NCBI GenBank assembly: GCA_034423775.1
Contig: CP139918.1
Coordinates: 3,162,001 to 3,226,000 of the forward strand
Direction: 5' to 3'
DNA length: 64,000 nt
Origin: Alphaproteobacteria bacterium US3C007
GTDB taxonomy: Bacteria > Pseudomonadota > Alphaproteobacteria > Rhodobacterales > Rhodobacteraceae
Of this stretch, positions 39,076 through 48,597 are shown one piece after another. Position 1 is the first letter of the stretch. Each line of letters starts with the position of its first letter. The notes below the pieces were generated by a model, which did no database searches, was not told the DNA's origin, and was given only the letters and a program-made list of their open reading frames with translations. Both the position numbers and the translations under genes were made by a program.

Positions 39076-41851
39076 GATCACTCTCCTGTAAAACCGGTAG
39101 AACCTGCGTTAAAATCTCATCAACCACTTGTCTATGATGTTTTATCTGGCTTTGTAAATCTTCAAAATCTTTTGTTCCAGAAACGCGGAATAAAAGCGCC
39201 GAGTCACGGCTGCCCATCGCGGTAGGGTTCAGAATGTCATCCGATAAAAATTTTGACACCAAACGGCAAGGAAACAAAAATTTATATGCTGCAATTAAGC
39301 GTACCAAATCAGCTGCATTAACAATGCCAAGGCGCTGCAAATTGGTCAGTCCGCTCTGCGTATCGCGCTGCATCGAGGCCTCCAAAAGCAACCCAAGATG
39401 TGACAGCAATTCAATATCAAGCAACCGCCCTCTGCCGCGCTTAAAATGCCAACTCGATTTGTCTGCCCAAGCACTAAGCAAGCGCGCGCGCATTTTCGAC
39501 AGACCGCGCAAACACTTATCTGGATCCGCCTGCCGCAGCGTGGCCAACCGAAACGCCTCGAAATCAGAGCACAAACTGTCGCATCCCGTCACCGGTCGCG
39601 CTTGCGTGAGAGCCAAATGTTCCCAAACCCAAGCTTGCTTTTGTTGATAGGCTTTAAACGCGGGCCATGAGGTGGCAACAGGCCCTTGATTGCCCGAAGG
39701 GCGCAATCGCATATCTACGTTATAAAGCCGACCCTCTGCCATGGGCGCCGTTAACGCAGTGATGACAGATTGCGTTAAGCGCGCATAATAACTGCGTGAT
39801 TGTAAAGATTTAGGCCCGATAGAGGCCTCCTGCCCTGCATCATCATAAAGAAGAATCACATCAAGATCTGAATTTGAATGCAACCGCTGCGCGCCCAAAG
39901 ACCCCATCGCAATCAAAGCCGCCCCACGCCCCGGAGGGGGGCCATATTTGCGCGAAAATTCGGCACAAACCTCTGGCCATAAGGCAGCTAATGCTGCCTC
40001 GGCCAAATCTGCATATTCTTGGGCTGTTTGCTCAACGGATGTCAGGTCGCGCAGTAAATGAACGCCAATGCGAAAATGCCATTCCTTCACCCATCTACGC
40101 GTCATATCCAACTTGGTTTCATAGTCTTCTGTCGTTTGCAGCAGCTTCGAGAGGTCTTGCGTTAATGTTTCAGACCCGGGCCAAGCATCCCAAAAAGAGC
40201 CGCCGATCACCGCATCAAAGACTTGAGCATTACGCGCCAAATATTCGGCCAAATGATCCGAGGTACCCACAATATCGACCAACAGATCAATCAATTGAGG
40301 GTTGGCTTCAAACAAAGAAAACAGTTGCACCCCCGCAGGAAGACCGCTCAAAAACCGATCAAAAGCCAGCACAGCCTCTTTTGTCTTATCCGTTTGCTTA
40401 AGCCGCTTTAGAATTTCCGGCTGCAACCGCATAAATATCGTATAGGCCCTTTCCGAGCGCAGCGCCGGATAGGTTGGCCATTTGTCCAATATTTCTGAAA
40501 ACTCAGGCGCCTCAATTGGTACATCGCTTGAGGCAGGCCCAAAAAAATCTTCGGTTATTTGATGAACCGATGTCAGCCGCGCAAATATTTCGGATTTCAA
40601 CGCGTCTGCGCTTCGTGACATCAAGGCCGCTAAGCGTTGAAATTCCACTTCCGATGCGGGCAAACTATGCGTTTGAGCATCATTAATCATTTGCAAGCGA
40701 TGCTCGAGCACCCGATGCGCCTGATAATGCTCTGTAAGCTGTTCTTTGGTTAAGGGATCAATCCAACCTTTTTGACAGAGCGCTGCAAGGCTTTGCTGCG
40801 TTCCACGCAACCTCAGATCAGGATCCCGTCCGCCCGCAATCAATTGCCTCGTTTGCGTAAAAAATTCAATTTCGCGAATTCCGCCCCGACCAAGTTTAAT
40901 ATTGTGCTTGGGCAGCGTAATCGCCCCCATTACGTCGGTTTTACGTCGGATTTGTAGGCGAATATTATGCGCATCTTCAATCGCCGCAAAGTCTAAATAT
41001 TTCCGCCATACAAACGGCTCCATTTTCTGGAGGAACCGCGCACCAGCTTTCAAATCCCCGGCGATCACCCGCGCTTTGATGAAGGCACTGCGCTCCCACG
41101 TGCGCCCGCGGCTTTCATAATAATGCTCAGCAGCCTCGACCCCCATACAAACTGGTGTCACAGACGGGTCTGGCCGCAAACGCAAATCGGTTCGAAACAC
41201 GTAGCCCTCAGCCGTGATATCGTTCAAAAGTGCCACCATATTCTTGGTTGCGCGAATAAAGCCGGCGCGGGCCTCGAAAACATCCACCGAGGCAAAATAG
41301 CTTTCATCGAAAAAGCAAGTCAGGTCGATATCAGAGGAATAATTAAGCTCATTTGCACCAAGCTTTCCCATAGCCAAAACGAACATACCCAAGCCTGCCG
41401 GATCCGTCTCGGGCTTGCGCGTGGGGATCTTTCCACGCTGCAACTGAACTTTAAGCGCATGGTTTAAACTAATTTGACAGGCAAGATCGGCAAATTTGCT
41501 TAGCGCCTCGGTAACCTCTTCAAGCGCCCATACGCCCGCCAAATCGCATAAAGCAGTCCAAAGCGCGACACGCCTTTTGGCGCGTCTCAGCGCGCTCATC
41601 AGGTCGCTACCGGCTGTCGCTTTCAAATTCGAAAACTCAACCTTTAACGCGGCGTCGGGCTGCGCAAATGCGCCCCGCAGCCACTGATGCTCTTTTTCAA
41701 TCAACCCCTTCAAATAGGGGCTTGAGCCTGCAACCGCGGCCACAAAATCTTGAATTTCTTCTCCATCCGCCGCAAAGAACTGACGCGCTTCATGCCCGTG
41801 ATCCGCAGAAAATGGCCTTGGAATGTTGTGCATCAAATGAGAAAAGTGCAT
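39065..41851 (-). CDS. glnE: Bifunctional glutamine synthetase adenylyltransferase/deadenylase
   Basis: About 928 residues. The enzyme adds and removes AMP on glutamine synthetase in answer to PII, tuning nitrogen assimilation. Two nucleotidyltransferase domains are visible: the N-terminal deadenylylase with GKLGANELNYSSDIDL near residue 155-170, and the C-terminal adenylylase with GSLGAQRLHSNSDLDVILLYDD near 655-675, joined by a helical regulatory region. Start is uncertain: ATG at 41851 gives a family-like N-terminus; ATGs at 41902 and 41833 are alternatives. A small unknown gene overlaps its 3' end. Confidence 0.95.
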   Translation of the reverse strand: MHFSHLMHNIPRPFSADHGHEARQFFAADGEEIQDFVAAVAGSSPYLKGLIEKEHQWLRGAFAQPDAALKVEFSNLKATAGSDLMSALRRAKRRVALWTALCDLAGVWALEEVTEALSKFADLACQISLNHALKVQLQRGKIPTRKPETDPAGLGMFVLAMGKLGANELNYSSDIDLTCFFDESYFASVDVFEARAGFIRATKNMVALLNDITAEGYVFRTDLRLRPDPSVTPVCMGVEAAEHYYESRGRTWERSAFIKARVIAGDLKAGARFLQKMEPFVWRKYLDFAAIEDAHNIRLQIRRKTDVMGAITLPKHNIKLGRGGIREIEFFTQTRQLIAGGRDPDLRLRGTQQSLAALCQKGWIDPLTKEQLTEHYQAHRVLEHRLQMINDAQTHSLPASEVEFQRLAALMSRSADALKSEIFARLTSVHQITEDFFGPASSDVPIEAPEFSEILDKWPTYPALRSERAYTIFMRLQPEILKRLKQTDKTKEAVLAFDRFLSGLPAGVQLFSLFEANPQLIDLLVDIVGTSDHLAEYLARNAQVFDAVIGGSFWDAWPGSETLTQDLSKLLQTTEDYETKLDMTRRWVKEWHFRIGVHLLRDLTSVEQTAQEYADLAEAALAALWPEVCAEFSRKYGPPPGRGAALIAMGSLGAQRLHSNSDLDVILLYDDAGQEASIGPKSLQSRSYYARLTQSVITALTAPMAEGRLYNVDMRLRPSGNQGPVATSWPAFKAYQQKQAWVWEHLALTQARPVTGCDSLCSDFEAFRLATLRQADPDKCLRGLSKMRARLLSAWADKSSWHFKRGRGRLLDIELLSHLGLLLEASMQRDTQSGLTNLQRLGIVNAADLVRLIAAYKFLFPCRLVSKFLSDDILNPTAMGSRDSALLFRVSGTKDFEDLQSQIKHHRQVVDEILTQVLPVLQESDHER

Positions 41852-41963
41852 ACCAGCAAACTGCGCCTTGTTACCGATTAGGTCAATGGTAAGCTTAACC
41901 ATAAAACCAAAAGCTTAGACGCGGATCATTGATCATGCTCGGATAAGTTGCTAAACAGAAGAT

Positions 41964-42779
41964 ATGCGCCATACGTTGCCTATTGCCCCGCAGTTTTATG
42001 TGACTGCACAGCAACCCTGCCCCTATTTGGAAGGGCGGCAGGAACGCAAGCTGTTCACCTCTTTGCAGGGGGATGATGCGCAGCGGTTGAATGACAAATT
42101 ATCGCATCAAGGGTTTCGACGATCTCAAAACGTTCTATATCGCCCATCTTGCACCGAATGCACCGCCTGTTTATCGGCGCGCATTGACGTTCAAAAGTTT
42201 GAACTGAGCAAAAGCCAAAAGCGCGTGATTAATCGCAACAAGACCCTAAAACGTGAAGTGAATTCGCCTTGGGCAACAGAAGATCAATATGAATTGTTCC
42301 GCAAATATCTGGGCGCGCGCCATGCCCGCGGCGGCATGGCCGATATGGATGTTTTTGAATTTGCGGCAATGATCGAGGAAACCCCCATTCGTACGCGGGT
42401 TGCCGAATATACATTGGGGCAAGATTTGATTGCCGTCTCCCTCACCGATCTGATCGATGACGGATTGAGCATGGTCTATTCGTTTTATGATCCCAGCTAT
42501 ACAAGAAGTTCGATTGGGACCTATCTCATTTTGGATCATATTGCCTTGGCCAAAGAGGCGGATATTCCTTATGTCTATCTGGGCTATTGGGTGCCCGGAA
42601 GCCCGAAAATGGGATATAAAGCGCGCTTTTCTGGCCTTGAAATTTATCTTAATAAAACCTGGACCCCGCTGGGGGATCCCGGCTCCTTCTCAGCCGATCT
42701 TCATCCTTTGAATTCCGAGCCAATCGCTGAACAAGTGGCCAGCATCGCGCTGCCCGATAGCAAACCGGTGGGGCCGTAA
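41964..42779 (+). CDS. bpt: Arginyl-/leucyl-tRNA-protein transferase
   Basis: The 271-residue enzyme of the ATE1/Bpt family adds an amino acid from aminoacyl-tRNA to proteins with acidic N-terminal residues, marking them for the N-end rule (ClpS/ClpAP) pathway. Motifs: [17 protein letters not shown] near residue 18, [16 protein letters not shown] near 58 with the cysteine set, a GNAT-like core with [20 protein letters not shown] near 172, and [15 protein letters not shown] near 208. The Bpt form uses leucine, so the bacterial name is used. It diverges from glnE. Confidence 0.92.
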   Translation: MRHTLPIAPQFYVTAQQPCPYLEGRQERKLFTSLQGDDAQRLNDKLSHQGFRRSQNVLYRPSCTECTACLSARIDVQKFELSKSQKRVINRNKTLKREVNSPWATEDQYELFRKYLGARHARGGMADMDVFEFAAMIEETPIRTRVAEYTLGQDLIAVSLTDLIDDGLSMVYSFYDPSYTRSSIGTYLILDHIALAKEADIPYVYLGYWVPGSPKMGYKARFSGLEIYLNKTWTPLGDPGSFSADLHPLNSEPIAEQVASIALPDSKPVGP

Positions 42780-42855
42780 TAAATCAGATGTGCGGGCCTA
42801 GACCTTCAGCCATGTATATCCTATATGTTTAGTCAGGAAATAAACGGAAGATTTA

Positions 42856-43218
42856 ATGACTGACGTATCGCCCCCTATGGAAGGCACGCCTTTGATCGCC
42901 CCTTCAAGCACAGATCACCCGCTATATGATGGGGTTGTTGAAGCCTGTAAAACCGTTTTTGACCCTGAAATACCAGTGAATATTTACGACCTTGGGCTGA
43001 TATACACCGTGGATATTGACGCAGAGAATGCGGTTAAAATCAAGATGTCCTTAACTGCGCCTGGATGCCCCGTTGCGGGTGAGATGCCTGGATGGGTTGC
43101 CGAGGCGGTCGAGCCTATGGCGGGTGTGAAAGAAGTGGATGTTGAAATTGTCTGGGAACCTCCTTGGGGTATGGATATGATGAGCGATGAAGCCAGGTTA
43201 GAACTTGGGTTTATGTAA
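42856..43218 (+). CDS. sufT: SufT-like MIP18 family Fe-S assembly protein
   Basis: The 120-residue DUF59/MIP18 protein has VFDPEIPVNIYDLGLIY near residue 35 and TAPGCPVAGEMPGWV near 68, where the conserved cysteine lies, ending in a tryptophan-rich segment (VWEPPWGMDMMS). SufT proteins help deliver Fe-S clusters to target enzymes. It lies 21 bases before a SufA/IscA gene on the same strand, so the two act together. The main suf operon is not in this window, so the two genes are a detached accessory pair. Confidence 0.88.
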   Translation: MTDVSPPMEGTPLIAPSSTDHPLYDGVVEACKTVFDPEIPVNIYDLGLIYTVDIDAENAVKIKMSLTAPGCPVAGEMPGWVAEAVEPMAGVKEVDVEIVWEPPWGMDMMSDEARLELGFM

Positions 43219-43239
43219 CCCGTAATTAGGACGGAAAAA

Positions 43240-43590
43240 ATGTTCTCAATGCCGGGAAAACAAGCTGTCACTTTGACGCAAAAGGCGGTGCAGCAAATCA
43301 ACGCCTTGATGGATCAAAATGGCCATTATGGGTTGCGCTTGGGCGTTAAAAAGGGCGGCTGCGCGGGCATGGAATACACGCTAGACTACGTTGACGAAGT
43401 GACCCAACACGACGAGGTGATCGAACAAGACGGCGCGCGGGTGTTGATCGCACCAATGGCACAGATGTTTCTGTTTGGGACTGAAATCGATTATGAAGTC
43501 TCCCTATTGGAGGCTGGTTTTAAGTTCAACAACCCCAACGTCACCGAAGCTTGCGGTTGCGGCGAATCGATTAAATTCGCAGATATGTAA
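43240..43590 (+). CDS. sufA: A-type Fe-S cluster carrier (SufA/IscA family)
   Basis: The 116-residue HesB/IscA protein carries the three family cysteines: one in KKGGCAGMEY near residue 41 and two in EACGCGES near 106. It accepts an Fe-S cluster from the assembly scaffold and passes it on. Length is standard for SufA. It follows sufT by 21 bases. IscA or ErpA naming is possible, but sufT context favours SufA. Its stop abuts the stop of the convergent oxygenase gene. Confidence 0.9.
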   Translation: MFSMPGKQAVTLTQKAVQQINALMDQNGHYGLRLGVKKGGCAGMEYTLDYVDEVTQHDEVIEQDGARVLIAPMAQMFLFGTEIDYEVSLLEAGFKFNNPNVTEACGCGESIKFADM

Positions 43591-44496
43591 TCAACCCTTT
43601 TTGAGATGCCGATAGGTTTCGCTAAAGCGTTTTTGCAAGTGCTCACCCGCTAGAATGGGTTGGCATACGCCCTCTGGCGCAACATTTGTATCATGGTTGG
43701 GATTGAAAAATAGCGGAATGGATAACCGCTCCTGCGGACCTCCGCGCACCCGGTGCAAGGTTGCTTTAACTTCCCCCCCAGTCCAAAACTCAAGCATTTC
43801 ACCGAAGTTTATAATAAATTCGCCAGGGGGCACTTGCACGGCTTGCCATCCGCCATCGGGCAGGTGCACCTCTAAGCCTTGCTGACCATCAGTGGCCAAA
43901 AATGTCAGACATCCATAATCGGTATGCTCTGCGATTCCAAAATCTTTATCCCCGCTATCCAAAGGCCTTTTTGGATAGAAATTTCCTCGAAGCAGCGCCA
44001 TAGGTTTGTTAAATTTATCGTTAAAAAATGCAGGGTCACGCCCATTCCCCGCCGCAATAGCTTGCAAAATAATCAGGGATATAGCGCGCGCACGTTCAAA
44101 ATACGCCATAATATCAACATCAAACATTGCAGGGTTTTTCGGCCATTGATTTGGGGCATAAACGCCAAGCGCGCACAACCTATCGCTTTCAGCAAGCGCT
44201 ATCCCACAATCAAATACTTCTTTATAATCAGGGTTGGCATCAGCGCTGACTTGCTCTGCCCCCGGCGCGCCCCAACCACGGTTTGCGCCAGTAACCGCCA
44301 TATTAACCGCCTGTTTTTCGGCATTGGGGCCTTTGAAAAAAGCTTTATAAACGTCAAGCAGTCGCAAAACATCTTCGCGGCTGATCCCCGTATTATATAC
44401 GGTTAAAAACCCCACCTCTTTCGCAGCCGCTTTTAACGCATGCAAGGCCGCCCGGTCCTGCCGCTTTAAATCCAAAAAATCCAGTCGAGGAACCAT
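43591..44496 (-). CDS. 2-oxoglutarate/Fe(II)-dependent oxygenase, isopenicillin N synthase family
   Basis: The 301-residue protein has an N-terminal DIOX_N domain (residues ~1-115) and a double-stranded beta-helix core with the HxD pair in IAEHTDYGCLTF near residue 191 and the distal histidine in KATLHRVRGG near 248, followed by the 2-oxoglutarate arginine in RLSIPLFF. These are the iron and cosubstrate ligands of the isopenicillin-N-synthase-like oxygenases. The substrate is unknown. ATG at 44494-44496 was chosen, with GGAAAGG before it; a TTG four codons upstream overlaps that site. Divergent from tpiA. Confidence 0.87.
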   Translation of the reverse strand: MVPRLDFLDLKRQDRAALHALKAAAKEVGFLTVYNTGISREDVLRLLDVYKAFFKGPNAEKQAVNMAVTGANRGWGAPGAEQVSADANPDYKEVFDCGIALAESDRLCALGVYAPNQWPKNPAMFDVDIMAYFERARAISLIILQAIAAGNGRDPAFFNDKFNKPMALLRGNFYPKRPLDSGDKDFGIAEHTDYGCLTFLATDGQQGLEVHLPDGGWQAVQVPPGEFIINFGEMLEFWTGGEVKATLHRVRGGPQERLSIPLFFNPNHDTNVAPEGVCQPILAGEHLQKRFSETYRHLKKG

Positions 44497-44645
44497 ACGC
44501 CTTTCCAAACCAGTTTACGATTAGCGCCAGCGTGCCCGACCAAAAAATGTCCGCAGCGCTCTTTACAGGCGTGGCTTCCTTGAAGGCCCGCCGGTTGCTG
44601 TTTAAGATAGCTGAAACAGAGTCACAAGATTGAAAAGAGAACCGG

Positions 44646-45386
44646 ATGATCAAAAAAATGGCCGCGGGCAATTGGAAAATGAATGGAGTGCTGGACAGCC
44701 TAAAGGAAATTGAACGCCTTCAGGCAGCGCATTCAAATTCCAAGATCGATATTGTGATTTGTCCCCCGGCTCCGCTGCTTTTGCCAGCAAGAAAGAAAGC
44801 GCCTGATCTTTTGATTGGCGGACAAGATTGCCATCAAGAGGTCTCTGGGGCGCATACTGGCGATGTTTCTGCGAGCCTATTGAAAGACGTTGGCGCTGCA
44901 GCAGTAATTATTGGCCATTCAGAACGCCGCCAGGCGCATGCTGAAAGCAGCACTTTGATTAAAGAAAAAGCAACCGCTGCCCTCAATGCAGGTTTAACCG
45001 CGATTATTTGTATCGGAGAAACGCTTGAGCAGCGTCAGGCAGAAGAAACGCTGCCAGTTTTGAAAGACCAGCTCGAAAAATCGCTTCCAGAAACGGCCAC
45101 AGCGCAAAACACCGTGGTGGCTTATGAACCTGTCTGGGCGATTGGCACTGGGCTAGTGGCGGAACCGGCGCAAATTGGTGAAGCTCATCGCTTTTGTCGC
45201 GCCCAAATCACCAAACAACTGGGCGCGAAGGCAGCCAACATGCGTTTACTCTATGGCGGCTCGGTTAAAGCTGCAAACGCCGCCGAGATTTTTAAGATTG
45301 ATTGTGTAGATGGTGCTTTGGTAGGTGGAGCCAGTTTGCGCTTTGAAGATTTCTCACCAATTATCGAAGCTTTGGAAACGGCTTAA
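44646..45386 (+). CDS. tpiA: Triosephosphate isomerase
   Basis: The 246-residue TIM-barrel enzyme interconverts dihydroxyacetone phosphate and glyceraldehyde 3-phosphate. Catalytic residues are in place: Lys in AAGNWKMNG near residue 11, His in VIIGHSERRQ near 93, Glu in VAYEPVWAIGTG near 158, and the phosphate-binding LLYGGSVKAAN near 200. Length is normal. It has a strong GC-rich terminator after the stop and serves glycolysis and gluconeogenesis together with eno, edd and eda in this window. Confidence 0.98.
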   Translation: MIKKMAAGNWKMNGVLDSLKEIERLQAAHSNSKIDIVICPPAPLLLPARKKAPDLLIGGQDCHQEVSGAHTGDVSASLLKDVGAAAVIIGHSERRQAHAESSTLIKEKATAALNAGLTAIICIGETLEQRQAEETLPVLKDQLEKSLPETATAQNTVVAYEPVWAIGTGLVAEPAQIGEAHRFCRAQITKQLGAKAANMRLLYGGSVKAANAAEIFKIDCVDGALVGGASLRFEDFSPIIEALETA

Positions 45387-45417
45387 CCAAAACTTATATT
45401 TGGCTTGTTAACAATCT

Positions 45418-45460
45418 AGCCGCGCCATTTGTTAACAGGCGCGGCTTTGCTTTATTTTGT
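45418..45460 (+). terminator. Terminator after tpiA
   Basis: AGCCGCGCC at 45418-45426 pairs perfectly with GGCGCGGCT at 45438-45446 around an 11-base loop, and a T-rich run (TTGCTTTATTTTG) follows. It lies 32 bases after the tpiA stop and just before the dctM stop on the other strand, so it separates the two convergent units and may serve both. Confidence 0.85.
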
Positions 45461-46828
45461 TATAAGCTCGGGGCCCATGAAGGTGTTTGGCAACCAGGTC
45501 GACAAAACCGGCACATAAGTCACCAAAATCAAAAAGACAAACAACACCGCAAGAAAAGGCAAGGCGGCTTTCACCACCCGCATCATGGGCATACCGGCGA
45601 CACCAGAGGTCACAAACAGGTTTAAGCCCACCGGCGGTGTAATCATGCCAATTTCCATATTTACAACCATGATGATGCCCAAATGAATTGGATCTATCCC
45701 CAATTCCATTGCGATTGGAAAAACCAATGGCGCAACGATCACGATTAGGCCAGAGGGCTCCATAAACTGGCCGCCAATCAGCAAAATCACATTGACCACA
45801 ACCAGAAACATGATCGGCCCAAACCCTGCAGACAGCATGCTGCTGGCAATTTGTTGGGGAATTTGTTCATCCGTCAACACATGTTTCAAGATCAAAGCAT
45901 TGGCGATGATAAACATTAAGGTAATGGTTAACTTACCCGCTTGAAACAAGGCATCGCGCGTATCGCGATGCACAAAAGCGGTGAGCAACGCCTGCGGCTT
46001 GCGCCAAATAGGTATATTGGGCTGCCCCTCTGGCGTCGCCAAGGGCCCCATATCGCGATAGATAAAGGTGGCAACCAAAAACGCGTATACCGCAGCCACT
46101 GCCGCCGCCTCGGTGGGCGTGAAAATACCGCCATAAATACCGCCAAGAATAATAACGATCAAAAATAAACCCCAAATCGCATCAAGCCCCGAAGCGAACA
46201 CTTCTTGCCAACCCAGCCATTCACCCTTTGGCAGGTTTCGGATTTTAGCGATCACATAAATCGTAACCATCAGCATGGTTCCGGCCAGCAGCCCTGGGAT
46301 CACGCCTGCAAGGAACATCCGCCCCACCGAGACATCGGTCGCAGAGGCATAAACAACCATAACGATTGACGGTGGGATCAATATTCCCAAAGTCCCCGCA
46401 TTCGCGATCACGCCCGCGGCGAAATCTTTGGAATAGCCAACCTGCCGCATCCCAGCGATCACAATTGTTCCTATCGCAACAACCGTTGCAGGCGAAGATC
46501 CAGAGAGCGCTGCGAAGAGCATACAGGCAAAAACGCCCGCGATCGCGAGGCCTCCTGGGAAATGCCCGACAATTGCGATTGAAAACCGGATGATACGCTT
46601 CGCAACGCCACCCGTCGACATAAAGGAGGACGCAAGAATAAAGAACGGAATTGCCAAAAGCGTATAATGACCAGCCATCGCTTGGAAAAATGTTTGCGCG
46701 ATTGACGCCAGCGAGGTGTCACTGAGCACCAATAAGAAGGTTATCGAGGACAGGCCAAGCGCGACAGCGATGGGCGTGCCAATCAGTAACATCGCAACGA
46801 TCATAAAAAAGAGAGCGGCAACTTCCAT
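45452..46828 (-). CDS. dctM: TRAP transporter large permease DctM
   Basis: The 458-residue protein has about twelve to thirteen predicted helices and the TRAP large-subunit pattern: LLIGTPIAVALGLSS near the start, LAIPFFILASSFMSTGG near residue 57, FAALSGSSPATVVAIGT near 105, NAGTLGILIPPSI near 141 and NMEIGMITPPVGLNLFVTSGV near 403. It forms the sodium-driven membrane channel for solute handed over by DctP. A ~40-residue hydrophilic insert (MGPLATPEGQ to HRDTRD) lies mid-protein. Gene order dctP-dctQ-dctM is intact; it follows dctQ by 3 bases. Confidence 0.93.
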   Translation of the reverse strand: MEVAALFFMIVAMLLIGTPIAVALGLSSITFLLVLSDTSLASIAQTFFQAMAGHYTLLAIPFFILASSFMSTGGVAKRIIRFSIAIVGHFPGGLAIAGVFACMLFAALSGSSPATVVAIGTIVIAGMRQVGYSKDFAAGVIANAGTLGILIPPSIVMVVYASATDVSVGRMFLAGVIPGLLAGTMLMVTIYVIAKIRNLPKGEWLGWQEVFASGLDAIWGLFLIVIILGGIYGGIFTPTEAAAVAAVYAFLVATFIYRDMGPLATPEGQPNIPIWRKPQALLTAFVHRDTRDALFQAGKLTITLMFIIANALILKHVLTDEQIPQQIASSMLSAGFGPIMFLVVVNVILLIGGQFMEPSGLIVIVAPLVFPIAMELGIDPIHLGIIMVVNMEIGMITPPVGLNLFVTSGVAGMPMMRVVKAALPFLAVLFVFLILVTYVPVLSTWLPNTFMGPELITK

Positions 46829-46831
46829 GGC

Positions 46832-47515
46832 CTATTCCTCTTTCGCCGCGTGCTTAAGATCTTCCACTTCTTGTTCAACCTCATGGCTGACGATCAAGCC
46901 GCGCGATTCCCCACGCGACAGGGCCAGCCCAACTTCAACGAACCTATATAGCAACAAAGCCGCCCCTACCGGCAGCATCGCATAGGGAATGAAGCGGGGA
47001 AGTTTCTCATAGGTCTCGCCTTCGTTCATCAGCGGCTCGATCCAACGTAAAAATTCGGGGAAAGGAATATCAATCACCTCATACCAAGCTCGATAAGAGG
47101 TGCGCCGCATATCTTCAAACCCCGTGGGAAACCACCGACCCGTGGTTTGTGGTAAATTTGCAAAGTTAGCCCAATAATCCCATGCGCCTTTCAACAACAA
47201 AGCGGCGTAAATCACGCAGAAGGCAACTGACGCGAACACAAAAAGCCTACGCAACCGCCCCGAGGTGATGTTAAGCAACGCATCCACGCCCAAATGCGCA
47301 GAGGTTTTCACCGCATAGCTGACGCCGAACAAAATCAACCAAGCAAATAAAAACGTGACCAGCTCTAAGCCCCAAATCAAACCCGTGTTGAACCCATAGC
47401 GCAGCACAACGTTGATAAACGTTACAACCACCATCGCAGCCAACAGAAACGCAATCACCGTTTCTTCTAATTCATCAATAAATCTGCGGGCAATATGCTT
47501 TTCTAGTTCGGCCAT
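46832..47515 (-). CDS. dctQ: TRAP transporter small permease DctQ
   Basis: The 227-residue membrane protein has four predicted helices of the DctQ family: TVIAFLLAAMVVVTFINVVL near residue 17, WGLELVTFLFAWLILFG near 48, a third near 90-115 and a fourth near 180-200 (IPYAMLPVGAALLLYRFVE). A long polar insert of about 60 residues sits between helices three and four, making it larger than minimal DctQ. The tail is acidic. It follows dctP after 80 bases that hold a stable hairpin, and precedes dctM by 3 bases. Confidence 0.9.
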   Translation of the reverse strand: MAELEKHIARRFIDELEETVIAFLLAAMVVVTFINVVLRYGFNTGLIWGLELVTFLFAWLILFGVSYAVKTSAHLGVDALLNITSGRLRRLFVFASVAFCVIYAALLLKGAWDYWANFANLPQTTGRWFPTGFEDMRRTSYRAWYEVIDIPFPEFLRWIEPLMNEGETYEKLPRFIPYAMLPVGAALLLYRFVEVGLALSRGESRGLIVSHEVEQEVEDLKHAAKEE

Positions 47516-47548
47516 GAGACTGCTCTTTAATTATTCTGGCGCGGAATT

Positions 47549-47574
47549 TCTGGCCCAATTGATTGTGGGCCAGA
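47549..47574 (-). other. Stem-loop between dctP and dctQ
   Basis: TCTGGCCCA at 47549-47557 and TGGGCCAGA at 47566-47574 form a perfect 9-base stem with an 8-base loop, 22 bases past the dctP stop. No T-tract follows on the minus strand. Such hairpins after binding-protein genes commonly protect the upstream mRNA or let only part of the transcripts read on, giving more DctP than permease. That role is inferred. Confidence 0.65.
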
Positions 47575-47595
47575 TCTTTTTCAAACCGCCTGCGA

Positions 47596-48597
47596 TCAAT
47601 GCTTGGCGTTAATCGCTTGAGCTGCTTCAATATTGTCTTGCCCAACATCACTGCGGAATTGCTCCCACACAGGCTTCATTGTCGCAACCCAATTTTCACG
47701 TTGGGCGGCGCTTAATTGACGCACAACACCACCGGCGGCGATAATTTCCTGCTTTGCGGCCTCATTCACAGCGGTTGATTCTGAATTTCGCGCCTCGGTC
47801 ACTTCAGCAATGATTGTGCTTAACTGATCGCGAATTTCACCATCAAGCCCATCCCACCAATCTGTTGAGGTAACCAAGAGGTAATCGATAATACCGTGAT
47901 TGGTTTCGGTTGTCCCATCCTGCACTTCAAAAAACTTTTTGCCGTAAATGTTTGACCAGGTATTTTCCTGCCCATCTACAACGCCGGTTTGTAGCGCACC
48001 ATATACTTCAGAGAAGGCCATCGGCTGCGGGGATCCCCCCAATGCGGCCATTTGCGCCTTTAGCACTTCTGAATTTTGAACCCGGAATTTGAGTCCATTG
48101 GCATCAGATGGATCATTCAGCGGTTTATTTGCCGACATTTGCTTCATACCATTATGCCAAAATGCCAATCCAAGCAAACCACGGCGGGTCATGCTTTCCT
48201 TCATAGATTGGCCTGCTGCGCTATTTTGAAACTCATCCACAGCATTTACGTTTTTAAACATGAATGGCAGGTCAAAAATCCGAAACACTTTTGTAAATTG
48301 CTCAAATTTTGAAAGGGATGGCGCAGCCATTTGCACGTCACCTTGCAACATCGCTTCCAAAACTTGGTTGTCATTATACAACGTTGAGTTTGGAAACACT
48401 TCCAGACAGGCTTTGCCATTCATCTCGTCATTGACGCGGCTTTGCAGCAGCGTCGCAGCAATACCTTTCGGGTGTTTATCGGTATTTGTCACATGGCTCA
48501 GCTTGATGACAATTTCACCCTCATCACAAGCGGCAAAAGCGCCGGATGCTGAGGCAGTTAAAGCCATCGCAGTGACAGCAGCGGTAATAAGTTTCAT
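47596..48597 (-). CDS. dctP: TRAP solute-binding protein DctP
   Basis: The 333-residue periplasmic receptor starts with a signal peptide (LITAAVTAMALTASASGAFA, cleavage near residue 22). The mature part has the DctP fold: VIKLSHVTNTDKHPKG, the substrate arginine in GLKFRVQNSEVLKAQ near residue 167, and FSEVYGALQTGVVDGQENTW near 195. Close match to C4-dicarboxylate binders such as Rhodobacter DctP suggests malate, succinate or fumarate, but other carboxylates are possible. A Shine-Dalgarno (GGAGG type) precedes the ATG. It leads dctPQM; no DctSR-type regulators are nearby. Confidence 0.93.
   Translation of the reverse strand: MKLITAAVTAMALTASASGAFAACDEGEIVIKLSHVTNTDKHPKGIAATLLQSRVNDEMNGKACLEVFPNSTLYNDNQVLEAMLQGDVQMAAPSLSKFEQFTKVFRIFDLPFMFKNVNAVDEFQNSAAGQSMKESMTRRGLLGLAFWHNGMKQMSANKPLNDPSDANGLKFRVQNSEVLKAQMAALGGSPQPMAFSEVYGALQTGVVDGQENTWSNIYGKKFFEVQDGTTETNHGIIDYLLVTSTDWWDGLDGEIRDQLSTIIAEVTEARNSESTAVNEAAKQEIIAAGGVVRQLSAAQRENWVATMKPVWEQFRSDVGQDNIEAAQAINAKH

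Noticed and set aside
39874..40401. 175-codon frame antisense to glnE
   Set aside because: Lies wholly inside the conserved glnE reading frame and looks like a shadow frame.
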